Shown here piece by piece: positions 13,240-25,000 of a DNA stretch of 64,000 nt. The DNA lies in contig NC_090283.1 of assembly GCF_037392515.1 (NCBI RefSeq), positions 14,576,501-14,640,500 of the forward strand, written 5' to 3'. This DNA is from Haliotis asinina. Taxonomy: Eukaryota > Mollusca > Gastropoda > Lepetellida > Haliotidae. The position numbers and the translations under genes are program-made. Each line of letters opens with the position of its first letter. The stretch's first letter is position 1. A model generated the notes under the pieces. It was not told where the DNA came from. It saw only the letters and a program-made list of their open reading frames with translations, and did no database searches.

Positions 13240-14200
13240 GTTTTTGGACACGCCGAGGCGTAGGCTTTCTGAAAATGCCAGACGGCAGGTTAGTGGTATG
13301 CATGAAGCTGGTTTGTCCTGTCGCACCATTGGGTCCAGATTGAATATCAGCCACACTGTCATTAGTCGCCTTGCAAGTAAACACTGGTTACGTCAATGAT
13401 CGTCCACTATCAGGAAGGCCGAGGAAGACCACCCTCGTGATGTCCGTGCCCTAGTTAGCCTAGGGAGACACAGACCCATGACCAATGCCAATGATCTCAG
13501 AGAACAATGGACAGTGGGTGTTCCATCCGAAGGAGGCTCAGGTCCGTTGGACTCCGAACATGTTGTCCATTCATACGTCCCTTACTCGATGATAGACACA
13601 AAGCTCAACGTTTGGCGCGGTGTATTCAACGGCAAAATCACAATCTGAGGACACAGCACAGGATCCATTGATTTGATGAAAGCCGTTTTCTTCTTCGTGT
13701 TACTGATGGTCGTTGGCGAGTTTGAAGAAAAAGTAATGACGCGTATCAACAGTGGATGACACATGCAGCTGAAGCCTTTGGCGGTCATTCTGTAATGGTG
13801 CGGAGGTGTATCTCCTATGACTGTAAGATGAATCTTATAACCATTTAAGGGACACTCAATGGACAGATATACCAACTTGAAGTACTGGAATCTGCTGGAA
13901 TCTCGCATTTTGATAACCATCCCCTCGCAAGTCGGCCAGTATTTATGGACGATAATGCTAAGTTCCAGAGCTGTTATCGCATGCTTGCAGAACAACGCAG
14001 TTGACAGATTTCCGTGGCCTGCGAGAAGCCCTGACGTCAACCCAATTGAGCGTTTATGGGAACATCTGGGGCTTCAAGGAATTAGCCCTGGCTCATGACG
14101 AATGGCAGAGGATTCCAATGATGTGCATTCGGCGTTTGATTTCCAGCACGAGGAGGAAGGTTGCAGCAGTTATCCGTTATACACAAAATACTGATGTCAC
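13240..14200 (+). pseudogene. Tc1-like transposase, multiply broken, plus strand
   Basis: Successive frames give VSGMHEAGLSCRTIGSRLN (helix-turn-helix, near 13290), PLLDDRHKAQRLARCIQRQN (near 13580), FDESRFLLRVTDGRWRV (first DDE Asp, near 13668), AFGGHSVMVRRCISYDCKMN (near 13778), RPVFMDDNAKFQ (second Asp, near 13935) and VDRFPWPARSPDVNPIERLW (third acidic region, 14000-14060). Stops and frameshifts lie between the blocks. The family is the same superfamily as the pseudogenes at 10770-12904 but the sequence is clearly a different lineage and lies in the opposite orientation. Confidence 0.8.
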
Positions 14201-14259
14201 CAGTACTGTTGGCTTAGGATTGAATAGTGAACGTTTGCGGCTTTCCTCAATTGGGTTAC

Positions 14260-14740
14260 AAACCAGCTGTACCAGAGAAGACTTTCATCGTACTGGACAA
14301 TGCTCCATTCCACGGCGTGCAGAACCCCAACAGTAAAACCCCGACATCGAAGAGTCGAAAAGGTGATAGGATGTCATGACTCGATAAATTTCAGATCGCA
14401 CGGCCCTCAAAGGCAACGAACCCACAAAGGTGAACCTTTCTACAAAGTTGACAGTTACATAAAATGTAAGGGTCACGATATCCCTATCAATGTGACCTTA
14501 ACCCCATTGAAATGATATGCCGTCTTGTCAAAGGAAATGTTGCCAGATCAAGCATAACTTTTAAATCACGTGACATAGAGGCCTTGTTAAGGAATCCCTT
14601 AACAAAATCACGACTGACATTTGGTAAAACTGTGTCAACAAGGGTAGCTAACGTCATTGAACAAGTTATTGGTCTCGGGATGGCTTACAACAGGCAACGA
14701 TGACACCACCTATCATCCCTTTAAGTCGTGACTATGACAC
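14260..14740 (+). pseudogene. second DDE (IS630/Tc1 superfamily) endonuclease fragment
   Basis: In one frame EKTFIVLDNAPFHGVQN (near 14275) gives the catalytic Asp motif LDNAPFH. After several stops, DLNPIEMICRLVKGNVAR (near 14500-14550) gives the second acidic region, followed by ITFKSRDIEALL. These motifs belong to a DDE family often annotated as Tc1-like endonuclease-domain proteins in invertebrates. It is distinct from the pseudogene that ends at 14200. The N-terminal half is absent. Confidence 0.65.
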
Positions 14741-14908
14741 TATGACAGACGAGGAACCGACAGGTCTCCCGGAATAGATTTCGAGATGTCTCCCGCCACG
14801 ACTGGCTGTTCCGTTTCTGTGGTTTCACCCCACCGCTACACACAACAAATGTTGCATACAGTGAACAACATTTTTGGTGGAATCCGGAAAATGTTCAAAT
14901 ATAAGAAG

Positions 14909-15012
14909 CTGACCACCCGATCCCGTTAGTCGCCTCATAGGAGAAGCATAGTCGCCTTTTATGGCAAGCATGGGTTGCTGAAGGCCTATTCTATCCCGGG
15001 ACCTTCACGGGT
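14909..15012 (-). mobile_element. SINE-like repeat, copy 4 (head half only)
   Basis: Only the 5' head half of the family is present (GACCACCCGATCCCGTTAG to GGGACCTTCACGGGT). The tail side is missing. Because retrotransposition normally truncates the 5' side, loss of the 3' tail points to a later deletion or rearrangement. Confidence 0.8.
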
Positions 15013-15194
15013 ATGCTATTTCTGAGCTCACGTTTAAAAGGCAAAATGCAAGTCGGCCATATATGTGCACGGAGGCGAGACACTCAGCAACAGTCTGTCT
15101 AATTACGTCTCTATTGCTCTTACTCACCAACGACGTGCAGTAGATCCTGCTCCACCGAAAAAGCAAACTATGGTGGCTGATTCGGGTCATCGCT

Positions 15195-15520
15195 TTATCG
15201 CCTTATAAAATCTGGGCGACATTGCGACAAAGCGATAGTACATGACATTGCGATATGACGACACGATATAAAGATATAGGGATACAGCCAAAAACGAAAT
15301 AACGATATCACAACACGATATGGCGATAACAAGACACGATGTAGCGATAACAAGACACGAAAGTGCAACAACTCGACACGACATTGCGATACTAGACACG
15401 ACGCGATATAGCAATGACATGACACGAAATGGCGATAAAACTGGGCGACATTGCGATATAGAGACAAGATACAGCGATATAGCGATACCGCGACATACCG
15501 ATATGGCGATATTGCTTTCT
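15195..15520. repeat. degenerate CGATA-rich tandem repeat
   Basis: The words CGATATAGCGATA, ACACGATAT, GACATTGCGATA and TGGCGATAACAAGACACGA recur every 10-20 bases without an exact period. All plus-strand frames read as ITRHD/DIAI-like strings and all minus-strand frames as AISCRVI-like strings, so no protein is implied. CpG is unusually frequent for this region. Confidence 0.75.
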
Positions 15521-16570
15521 TTCCTTTTGTGAAATGTGGAAAAGCGGGTAAGTTGATTCGGTTTTAGAATCTAATATGTGGAGTATGTGAGATAAACCCA
15601 TTTGTAAAACCATCCATTTTACAGAAATAGCTCATCCAAAAGCACGATGAGTGATGACATATTACAAACTGTGATAGTTGTGCAGGCCATGGTAGTGCGA
15701 ACTTTGTAGGCCGTAGGATTTCATCAGAATAGATTTGGCATCTTTTTTCCTGTTTTCTTCAAGAATGGCGGCTGCTTATCAAGAAATGAAAGTATGATCA
15801 TAAAGAAAAAAATGTAGAAGACTTTTTATTCTTGTGTCTATAAATAACAAAATAATACATTGTACACTGAATTAATTTCAGTAGGTATAGTAAGTCAATC
15901 TCAGAATTTAAAGGGAACATAGATAATATTGTACGTTCCTGAGTTGAGTTAAAGTAGTATATCTAAATCTTTACACTTCTCGTTGACCATTATTATGATG
16001 GCCATCAGCAACACCCAAGTGTGGGTCAGCAGCATATGACAGGTTGACCATGGAAACTGTATTTTGTGGATGCGGTGCTGGATACTGCAGACTGCCCATG
16101 CATGTACTGTACATACGATACAAGGATGCCTGAAAGTGAGAATATACAATTAGAATTCTGTTGTTCCACGGGAATAGACCCAGTCATACTACGGCAAGGC
16201 AAGTGGACTGAAAATCCCCTTCTAGATCAATCTGGCCGGTGTTGCATTGTCATGCAATTGTATATTTGACGCCGAATACAGTATTGTGGGCCCACTGATG
16301 GCCGTCTGTGTTTGAGACAGATTGCCCAATTAAAGAGTCCGGGATACAATATTTCACATAATTAGATTAAAGAATTTGATACGAAATTAGGTCGAATTGA
16401 CTGTATTTTAGGTTTGTTGGGCTGGAGCAATAGAATTTTCCTAGAAAGGTACATATATGGGGATGTAAATGTTTTTGGGGTGAAACTTCTAGTTAATAAA
16501 ACAGAAATGTATATGATTAATGCACATGGGTTTCAATATATACAGATATTTATAGGTTAAGAAAGTCTGG
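15521..16570. other. unassigned AT-rich sequence left of the duplication
   Basis: A 67-codon frame at 16066-16269 with a CPCMYCTYDTR segment is not recognised. Nothing else seen. Confidence 0.4.
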
Positions 16571-16573
16571 GTC

Positions 16574-18399
16574 TTGTAGTTGTTATGGAATGATGCCTCT
16601 GGTAAACGATTTGGACACAACCAGATAAAAATATGTGTGTTTGTTTGCTTTCTGACTATGTCAGTGTTGTATTTGAATGGTGGCGTGGTTAATACTAAGA
16701 CTTACCTCTTATCTCTTACCATCTGTGTAAAGGTGGCGTCATATTACCACTAACTAAAGAATAATGGAACAACAACGTTGATACACGGAATCATTGTTCC
16801 ATACATAAGGGGGAAAATTACTCCAAATGTAGAAATGTTGGGGTTATTTACCGATTATCTTTAAATGGTCATTAGCAGGTTTGGGTGTTACCATAATTTT
16901 CGTATTCCGATGTTTTGTGATATACGTTGGCATACTACAATATGTATTTCAATACATTGTAACAGTGGAACACATGGCTTAAGGTCATGAAATTACTGTT
17001 TCGTCTTTTTTTTTAAAACAATGCCTCTTGCCAGTTAGGTGTGATTGTAGAAGAGATCAACTGAACATGTTTCCAGACTGAATGCTTTGCTCTAATGTTT
17101 GGAACTCGAGAAAAATCGTCTGCGCCACCGTCCACCATTTCAGTTTGTTTACCCTCGCAACAAGTGCCGTACCAATCTATGGTTTTAAATTCGTTTGGAT
17201 TACAGTCATGCTAATACAATCATATGACCAATAGACATTTTCGAAACAATAAATATGCGGTTTAACAGTATTTATTCAAAATAAAGAAAAGACATTAGAA
17301 AGCAAACAGGCCGAACACGGGTTATATTGATGCCTTTCCCAAGAGAAAACAACTTATACGAATTAAACACGATTAAGAGATTGTATAAAGGTTGTATAAT
17401 TCAATGAGACAATTTTCAAAAGCAAGAAAACGAGTTAGTACTTATGGTATTTTATGTGTTATTTAACACATTATGAAATGATAAATGGATTTAAGACTAA
17501 TTCTGCATGAGTATTGGATACGTTATCTTTGCCACAGAGTATTTCTTCAACAGAGATTCTGTTGCGGTAGAAGTATTGGTTACATTATGTCTGATTTGAC
17601 AAATAGAGGGGGTAAAAATGAAGCGTGAGGTATCTTCTCTTAAAAAGCCACATTGGTACGAACTGTTTTCTTTTATATACCTTTCGAATTAGTGTAAGTT
17701 TAAAACGCTACATCCCAGTCTCAGTTTGGACATGATAATGGAAATGCGCGCGGAAAAGGTAAAGTGTTTATAGTTCTGGAAATGAGAGTGTAATTAGTAA
17801 GATATAATTTAGATTTAGACATGGAAGAAGAGAGTTTTATAGTGTTATACTAGTAATCTGGTGTCAAGCCATGCACGATTATATAGAAAATACACAATTT
17901 ATGATTCTTTCTCCTGTGAAAGAGAGATGGTGTACCATGATGGTCTCACTTATGGTACGATGAGCATCAAGGTGTAATCTTCCTAGTACTAATCCTTGTG
18001 TTCTTTGGATCAACTGTCCCAAATGAAGTCACAATAGTCAAAGATACGAAGGAGGAATGATATAAACAGTCTTTCTGTTTAGTTTATTAGTTTATATTTA
18101 AGACTCCAAAAGCAATATGTTATAGGACTAGTTTCTTTACTTGATATTCGATTTGCATATTCCATAATATACAATTGGTTTGAAATTATAGCCTTAAATC
18201 TTTATGACAGTCAACTTTTTCATTTTTACGTCATCTGATCCTCCAGGGGCATGACTTGTGACACTCTTCTGCAGTGACAGTCCTTTCCTAAAGAAATAAG
18301 CTATAGCTCCAACAACACCTCATATCTAAACGCATTCAACACAGGTGGTCAAAGATGGATAAGTATAAAAATGTAATAGTAGGAACTAAAAACAAAACT
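16574..18399. other. unassigned sequence inside duplication copy A
   Basis: AT-rich, no recognised gene. The same stretch recurs at 26039-27861. A 69-codon frame in copy B (26950-27159) is broken in copy A by small indels, which argues against coding. Confidence 0.45.
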
Positions 18400-18620
18400 C
18401 ACCGAGACGGGTGCTTCTTCGAACGACGCCATGTTTTGCTGCGTGAGTTTCCGTTCGCGACCGACAAATCACGGAAGAGAGCCGAAAAATCTCCGAAGAC
18501 GGCCGAGCGTGTTTCAAGTATTACCGACATTGCTTCCGATATGGCCGATGTGCTTCTGTTATTACCGCTAAATTGCCGATATGGCTGCAATTGTTTCGCG
18601 AGTGAGCTGCGTTTATTTAC
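18400..18620 (-). promoter_or_regulatory. CpG-rich stretch with a possible first exon (copy A)
   Basis: Within AT-rich surroundings, 18404-18610 is rich in CG (for example GTTCGCGACCGAC, GACGGCCGAGCG, TTTCGCGAG). On the minus strand it contains ATGGCGTCGTTCGAAG at about 18433 downwards, reading MASFEEAPVS and then a donor-like GTGAGTTTTG. This is the shape of a promoter and first coding exon, but I found no downstream exon. The plus-strand frame 18355-18696 is considered a shadow. Confidence 0.3.
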
Positions 18621-18939
18621 ATTTGAGATGCAATTCCTTCAAATTTGCTGTAATTCTTTCAATTACTTAGGGGGGCCTGTTACCGTTAATCCCTGACTGT
18701 GGTAACTATGAAGAACTGTGCTAAATGATACTATTCAAGAATATTCAACAGAAAAAAATATGAGTTTAAAAACATTTTTCATATTCATCTTACAATTTCT
18801 GATTCCTTATTTTTGGAAGCTTTATGAATGAAAATTCGGGTAAAGTCTATATTTTTCTCATCCTACATACAAAAAGCAAATGCAAAAATACACAGTAACT
18901 TGAAACAAAATAAAACAGATTGAGGGCAATATTAGGAAA

Positions 18940-20370
18940 CACTTTCAAAAGGTAGATGAAGGACTTAGTGAATTATCAAAGTATAAAAAATGAGATGGAA
19001 GAAATAAAAAAATGTGGAAATGAAAGGAATACAAACCAGAAACAGAACTCTCTGGTACGTAGAAAAAGAAGACTTTAAAATATTTCTGCCATCCTGAAAA
19101 TAGACATTTCTCAAAGCAATCAATCAACAAATTGATAACTAATGACAGCAAAACATTACAGACAGTAAATCAATACTTAATGAAATATAAATCTTTCTGC
19201 TACTCAGGAATAGAATGAGGAGAAAGATTTCTTCAACTCTACGAGACAATGGTGTAAAAAAATCAGTATGGAGACAATTAGCAATGCTGGTTACAAGATG
19301 AAGAATAATAAAAATCCAGGGTTCGAAGGATATCCTATTGATTTCTTCAACATTCAACATGGAACGAATCAAAAGTATTAATAAGAATGTCTTCAAAACA
19401 CCTATATTCCAAATCCAATAAAGACAGAACATTAATTAAAAATCGGAGACGTGTTTATTAATTATTATTTATAATTATTCTTATCTGATCCTTTATTGCA
19501 CATAGATTAAAAGCTACTATAGATGCACTTTATCATTATAAACAAACTAGTTTTAACCAATGTAGGTCTATTAGCAAAAATACGAGATGACGACGTAATG
19601 TTCGAAACAAAGAAACAAAACATTCCTGGCGTGTTAATTCTGGCTGATTTGAAAATGTTTCTAAACAAAATATGATCAACCTAGTTTTACATAAATTAGA
19701 ATTTGGCCTTGAAATGGTCAGATGGATAAATATATTGACCTTTGTGCCATTCAGCATGATTATCTCTCTAGTCTTTCGCTAATGAACGAGGATGTAGGCA
19801 GTGAGCCCCACTGTCGCCTTACGTTTTTCTCTTTGTAGCCGAGATTCTTGCTTGTATGAAAAGAAACTATGAAAACATTAGAGGTATTGTCATCAATGAT
19901 ACGGAATATAAACTGGATCAATACGCCGACGATACTGAACTAATTCTTGATGGAACTGAGGAGAGTCTATATCTTGCTATTGACACAAATAACGCATTTT
20001 ACAAAATGTCAAATTTGAAAATATATTCAGATAAATCAAAGACAATCTGGATTGGATCAAATGTTACTGTTAAAATATGTAATGACCTGAAAAATGAATG
20101 GGTAACTGGCGAATTTGATGTACTAGGTATCAAATTTACACCCAATCTTGATAACCTATCGGCAGTAAGCACCAGAAAGAGACTGCAAGAAATTAATAAA
20201 CTCTTAGCATCTTGGAGAAAAAGACATTTAACAATTATATATAATTAAAACAATAAAATAACAGTAAGCAAAACCACGGCAGTCTGCAAACTAGTTCATA
20301 TTTTCAAGTCTTTGTCCAACATTTCCGCAGAATGTATTACTTCACTTGAAGAACTACAAAGACATCATTC
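18940..20370 (+). pseudogene. L1-like reverse transcriptase fragment (copy A)
   Basis: The frames give MKNNKNPGFEGYPIDFF (near 19300), then RGCRQ, a stop, and PLSPYVFLFVAEILA (19788-19855; the usual motif is GCRQGDPLSPYLF, palm motif B). An intact 130-codon frame at 19856-20248 contains KLDQYADDTELILDG (motif C, YADD) and NLKIYSDKSKTIWIGS (motif D). After its stop, KTTAVCKLVHIFKSL continues the family pattern. Stops lie upstream and downstream and the endonuclease is absent, so it is a dead 5'- and 3'-truncated LINE on the opposite strand to the RNase H LINE. The L1/Tx1-like label is from motif resemblance only. Confidence 0.75.
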
Positions 20371-20739
20371 AAAGAGGAGTGTACTTAAAAACAAATACGA
20401 AGGAGGACGGGAAATGATAAATACATGATGATTTATTGATGCTTTGAAAATATAAACCGTAATATCATCTTTTAAAATTGTGAAAATAAAAATCCATGTC
20501 ATATACCTTTCAAAGATATATTTCACTTTGGAGCAAATTCTGAAACTGTAATTAAGATTAAAGACCCTTTTGGCATTGTGAGACAAAACATAGAAACTCC
20601 TTCACAAACATTATGTTGACCCAAGAAATTTTAATGAAATTCCTTCCCAACTCCTGTGGTTCAATCTCACCTTCAGAAACACTAAATATTATTTAAAGAA
20701 TTGGCAAGAAAAGTGGATTGTACACGGTGGGGATATATA

Positions 20740-20960
20740 CTGAGTCAATAAAGAAACTTGACATTTATTCTTCAGTGTACCATAAAAGAACAAGAGATGT
20801 AAGATGGTTAAATTGTTATTATTCCATTGCTGAGATCTGTGTGATGTACTCGATACACTGACAGTGCCCGGGGCCTGGAGGGCCCTGAGCCGATGATGAG
20901 CTACCAGCCTGACTGTGCCAGGATCACCGGAAACCTCTGTGCTGCATTTTCATCTTTAAT
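20740..20960. repeat. dispersed repeat fragment (copy A)
   Basis: The first part (ACTGAGTCAA...GTGTGATGTACTCGATACACTGACAGTG, 20740-20866) matches 40228-40356. The second part (20866-20960) matches 6310-6425. The two parts are adjacent here and separate elsewhere, so this copy may show the fuller element. The class is unknown. Confidence 0.6.
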
Positions 20961-21639
20961 CTGTAAAACATAATATATAGCGCCTTGTTTCCACCATATG
21001 GTGCTTAACGGCGCTGTAAGAAAAGGTGTTGAAGAAAACACACACGGTTGGAAATAATAGCAGTGTACCTAGAAGTGCTAGAATAGCTATGTGAAACCGA
21101 TTTGGAAAAGATGAGTTTTTAATGTTGTTTTGAATGCAGCCTCTGATGATAATAATCTCAAGTGTTACGAGAGTGGTTTTTCGCAATGTGGATTACTTAT
21201 TTAGTTACAGTTATCACTGGGTCACAATGTTTAGAGTTTTGAGTGATAGTTATAATGGATCACATTTCGTATCACAAATGTCAGTTCTTTTCGAATTTTT
21301 AGCTTCAGCTGCACGCCATTAAGGTAATGCCGTAGAGTTGCCTCCTTTGCCTAGTGTTTACTTCCGGGAGTCTGCAAGAACGTTCGGAGTTGGTGGCGAT
21401 GTGGTCCCAAAGTGGTCGAATATTCAAGAATCAGTGACTTTGTATGTAAAGGCTGGTTGTTGTGTCATCAGACACACATATGCAGACGGACGTATTCGCT
21501 CAGAGTTTTATCGGAGTTATGTCATCATTCGGCCTACCTACATCATTCGGACTCTTCATCAACGTTTGATCAATCCACGATCGACACTTCTGTGCCTGAC
21601 AATTCACTGTGTAACATTTGGTATGACGGTTTCTCACTG

Positions 21640-22010
21640 TAAACCAAGACTTTGGTCAGTTGATATTATATTTGTGACCCATTGCCTCAGATTTTGTAAT
21701 GGAAGTCTCTCTTTTGAATCATTGTTGTCTTGTTGACTTGTCCTATTTGCTGGTTCAGAGGGGATTTTCACACAGAATACTAACCTCCCATTGATAATTG
21801 CATTGAGGGTTTTACTGAACATTCTTTTCCATACATCAGGTTGAAACATACATCTAAGTATGGTGTTATGATGTCAGCCGAATATCTAAACAGTTCAGGT
21901 ATCTTATTGTCTACTGTTGGGAATTTTGTATGCTTAAGATTCTTGATGCCGTCTAATATTTATTTTAGCGAGTCTAGTACATGTTCTGTGAGTTCGCAAT
22001 TTACGGGGTT
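21640..22010 (-). pseudogene. possible reverse-transcriptase linker fragment (copy A)
   Basis: Minus-strand frames give IKNLKHTKFPTVDNKIPELF and SADIITPYLDVCFNLMYG, which recall the KNxKSPGxDxIxxELxK...L..LFN segment of LINE reverse transcriptases. Only this stretch is present and it is interrupted by stops. The remaining part of 21000-21640 is unassigned. The assignment is tentative. Confidence 0.3.
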
Positions 22011-22072
22011 ATCATCGCTTTCAGACTCGGATATTCGCCTTCTGTTAAGTTTTCAAACGAAAACAATTTTTT

Positions 22073-25000
22073 GAGTGAGTGAGTGAGTGAGTTAATATTT
22101 AACGTCACATCGGCAATATCTCAGCCATATCGTGACGAGAACATTCAATACTAAAATGAAATATATGTCTATTATAAAATCTGTCAGCGAAGGACAGTAA
22201 AACAACTAGGATATCACAGATTATAATATAAAACTAGTAACTATACCTAAAACAATTTATCTATACAGGACAATACAATGTAAAAATGGGCTATAGTTTG
22301 CTAACAACTGAAGGTAGATCACCATACTAGGGACCATGGGGACTTACAGTACTTTTGCTACCTGCATGGACCCTAGCTGGATTTACATCATTCCCTCAGC
22401 CGTCAGCAATTTGTGAAATCTAGCCATACAATAAAAAGACATTTATTCTACGATTAAAAAACCTGGAAATTTAGAATTTACTTTCACTGTTTGTGGACTT
22501 ACGTACCCTCTCAGGAGCACAATAATTTTACAATACTTCAACCCCCTTTGAGGGTACAGCCACTAACAATTCTAGTTACAAATCTAAACAACCAAGAATT
22601 AAAATACATCTATTTACAGAACATGTTATTCAAAATTCAATCAAAAAATCAATTTCTTTTAAAAAACCTATAATTAAATGAGAATTAATGTTTGTAAAAA
22701 GATCCTTTACAGTTTTGACATTGACATATTTATCCCTTGTGATGGAGAATTCAACACAGTCAAGCAGAATATGCTTGACCGTGACTCTCTCATCACAAGG
22801 GATACAAAATGGAGGATCCTCACCTTTTAAAAGATATGAATGAGTATATCTAGTATGGCCAATACGACATCGTCGTAAAATAACCTCTTCAAATCTGGAC
22901 TGACAGCCCAAGTGGGTATAACCAATGTAAGGTTTTATGTCATGTAATTTATTTATACCCACTTGGGTGTCCCACTTCTTCTGCATCAGATCACGGATAT
23001 AAGATCTAATGCTCGCTTTGTAATCCCTGTAAGGAATAAGCAATGCTGTCACAGATTTGTTGAGTGCTGCCTTAGCAGCAAGGTCAGCCAATGTGTTACC
23101 AGAGATCCCTACATGGCTGGGTAACCAACAGAAGACGATGTCGTATTGGCCAGTTGCTAATATGGCGTTAGCTTCTGCTGTAAAAATAGAACTATTATCT
23201 GGTAATCTAGAAGATATTGTTCTGGATCCAATGACAGTGGCACAAGCAACTGCGCCACCGTCCTTGGATCCATCTGTAAATAAGGGTTTGTAATTGCTAT
23301 ATTTATGTTTTAATTGATGATATTCTTGTTTATATTGTAAGTCATTTGTTTCTGATTTTTTAAATGATGTTAATGTTAGGTCCACTTGTGGCCTAACCAA
23401 TTGCCAAGGAGGAGAAGAAAGAAGACGGAAAGGCGATATACTTTCCAGCTCAATGCCGGCAGAAGAAATAAATGGTTTAATTCTGTGCCCAAGAGGTGGA
23501 ACAAGAGAAGATTTTTTGTTATACAAATCCTCATAAAGGGGATTGAACACACAGTTAAAGGCAGGGTTAGATTCATTAGAATATAATTTAGTAATGTATT
23601 GTAAAGACAATTTTATACGACGTTGAGCAAGAGATGGTTCATCGGCCTCAACGTAGAGACTATCAATAGGTGAAGTTCTGAAAGACCCAAGACAAAGTCT
23701 TAAGCCTTGATGGTGGACAGAATCAAGAAGTTTAAGGTTGCTTTTGCAGGCTCCACCATATACGATGGAGCCAAAATCGAGTTTCGAACGGACCAGTGAT
23801 CGATATAGATCTAAGAGGGTTGCTTGATCCCCTCCCCACTTTGAGTTGGAAACAACTTTCAACAAGTCAAGAGCCTTCAGGCATTTAGTTTTAAGGGACT
23901 TAATATGAGGTAGAAATGTTAAGTGGGAGTCAAAGATTAGTCCCAAGAACTTGGCCTCCTTTACAACTTTGATGGGAGTGTCATCTAGAGATAGTTCAGG
24001 GTCCTTATGTGGTTTATATTTTCTGCAGAAATGTATACAATTAGTTTTGGATTTAGAAAATTTAAAGCCGTTTTCAAGACACCATTTATTTATTTTGTTT
24101 AAACACAACTGCAGTTGCCGTTCAATAGTAGGCATGTTTTTCCCACGACAAGAAATATTAAAATCATCCACAAATAACGATCCATCAATTGAATCGTATA
24201 AAACTTTTTATAAACTATTTATCTTTATGCTAAAAAGTGTAACAGACAAAATACTGCCTTGTGGAAAACCCTGATCCTGATTGTAATGATCAAACAGGGT
24301 AGAACCCACTCGAACTTGAAACTGTCTATCATTTAAAAAGTTGGCTAAAAAATTGAGGTAAACGACCTCGCAAACCGAAGTCATGTAAATCTCTTGAAAT
24401 ACCATATTTCCAGGTTGTGTCATATGCTTTTTCTAGATAAAAAAAGATAGACACAGCATGTTGTTTATTAATTAGTGCATTTTTAACAAATGATTCTAAA
24501 CGCACTAAGTGATCAACAGTACTTCTGTTTTTGCGGAAACCACACTGTATATCAGTTATAAGGTTATTTGTTTCCAAGTGCCAAACTAGTCGATTATTTA
24601 TCATGCGTTCCATGGTCTTGCAAACACAACTAGTTAATGAAATCGGACGATAATTGGATGGATCCGTATGATCACGTCCAGGTTTAGGTATTGGTACTAC
24701 TATGGCGTCACGCCATGAAGGAGGAAAGTTACCCGATGTCCAAATACCATCAAAAATATTTAGGAGAGTTTCCAGACAGGATTCTGGTAAATGTTTCAGG
24801 AGTTGATAATGTATGTTATCAGCTCCTGTAGCAGTGTCATGAGCTTGAGCAAGAGCAGTATGGAGTTCATGAATAGAAAAAGTTTCGTTATAATCTTCCC
24901 CATTATCAGAATTGAAATTAATAGTTTTCTTTTCTTGTTGTTTTAGATATTGCTGGTACATAATTTGAAGAGGAAGAATGTTTAGCAAGGGTTTCACCCA

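Noticed and set aside
18355..18696. 113-codon plus-strand protein (and its duplicate at 27817-28158)
   Set aside because: No domain. The frame crosses a CpG-rich block that makes better sense as a minus-strand promoter and first exon. Its conservation between copies is due only to the recent duplication.
21338..21736. 132-codon plus-strand frame, identical in both duplication copies
   Set aside because: Identity reflects the recent duplication. It overlaps a minus-strand stretch resembling a reverse-transcriptase linker and has no recognisable domain.
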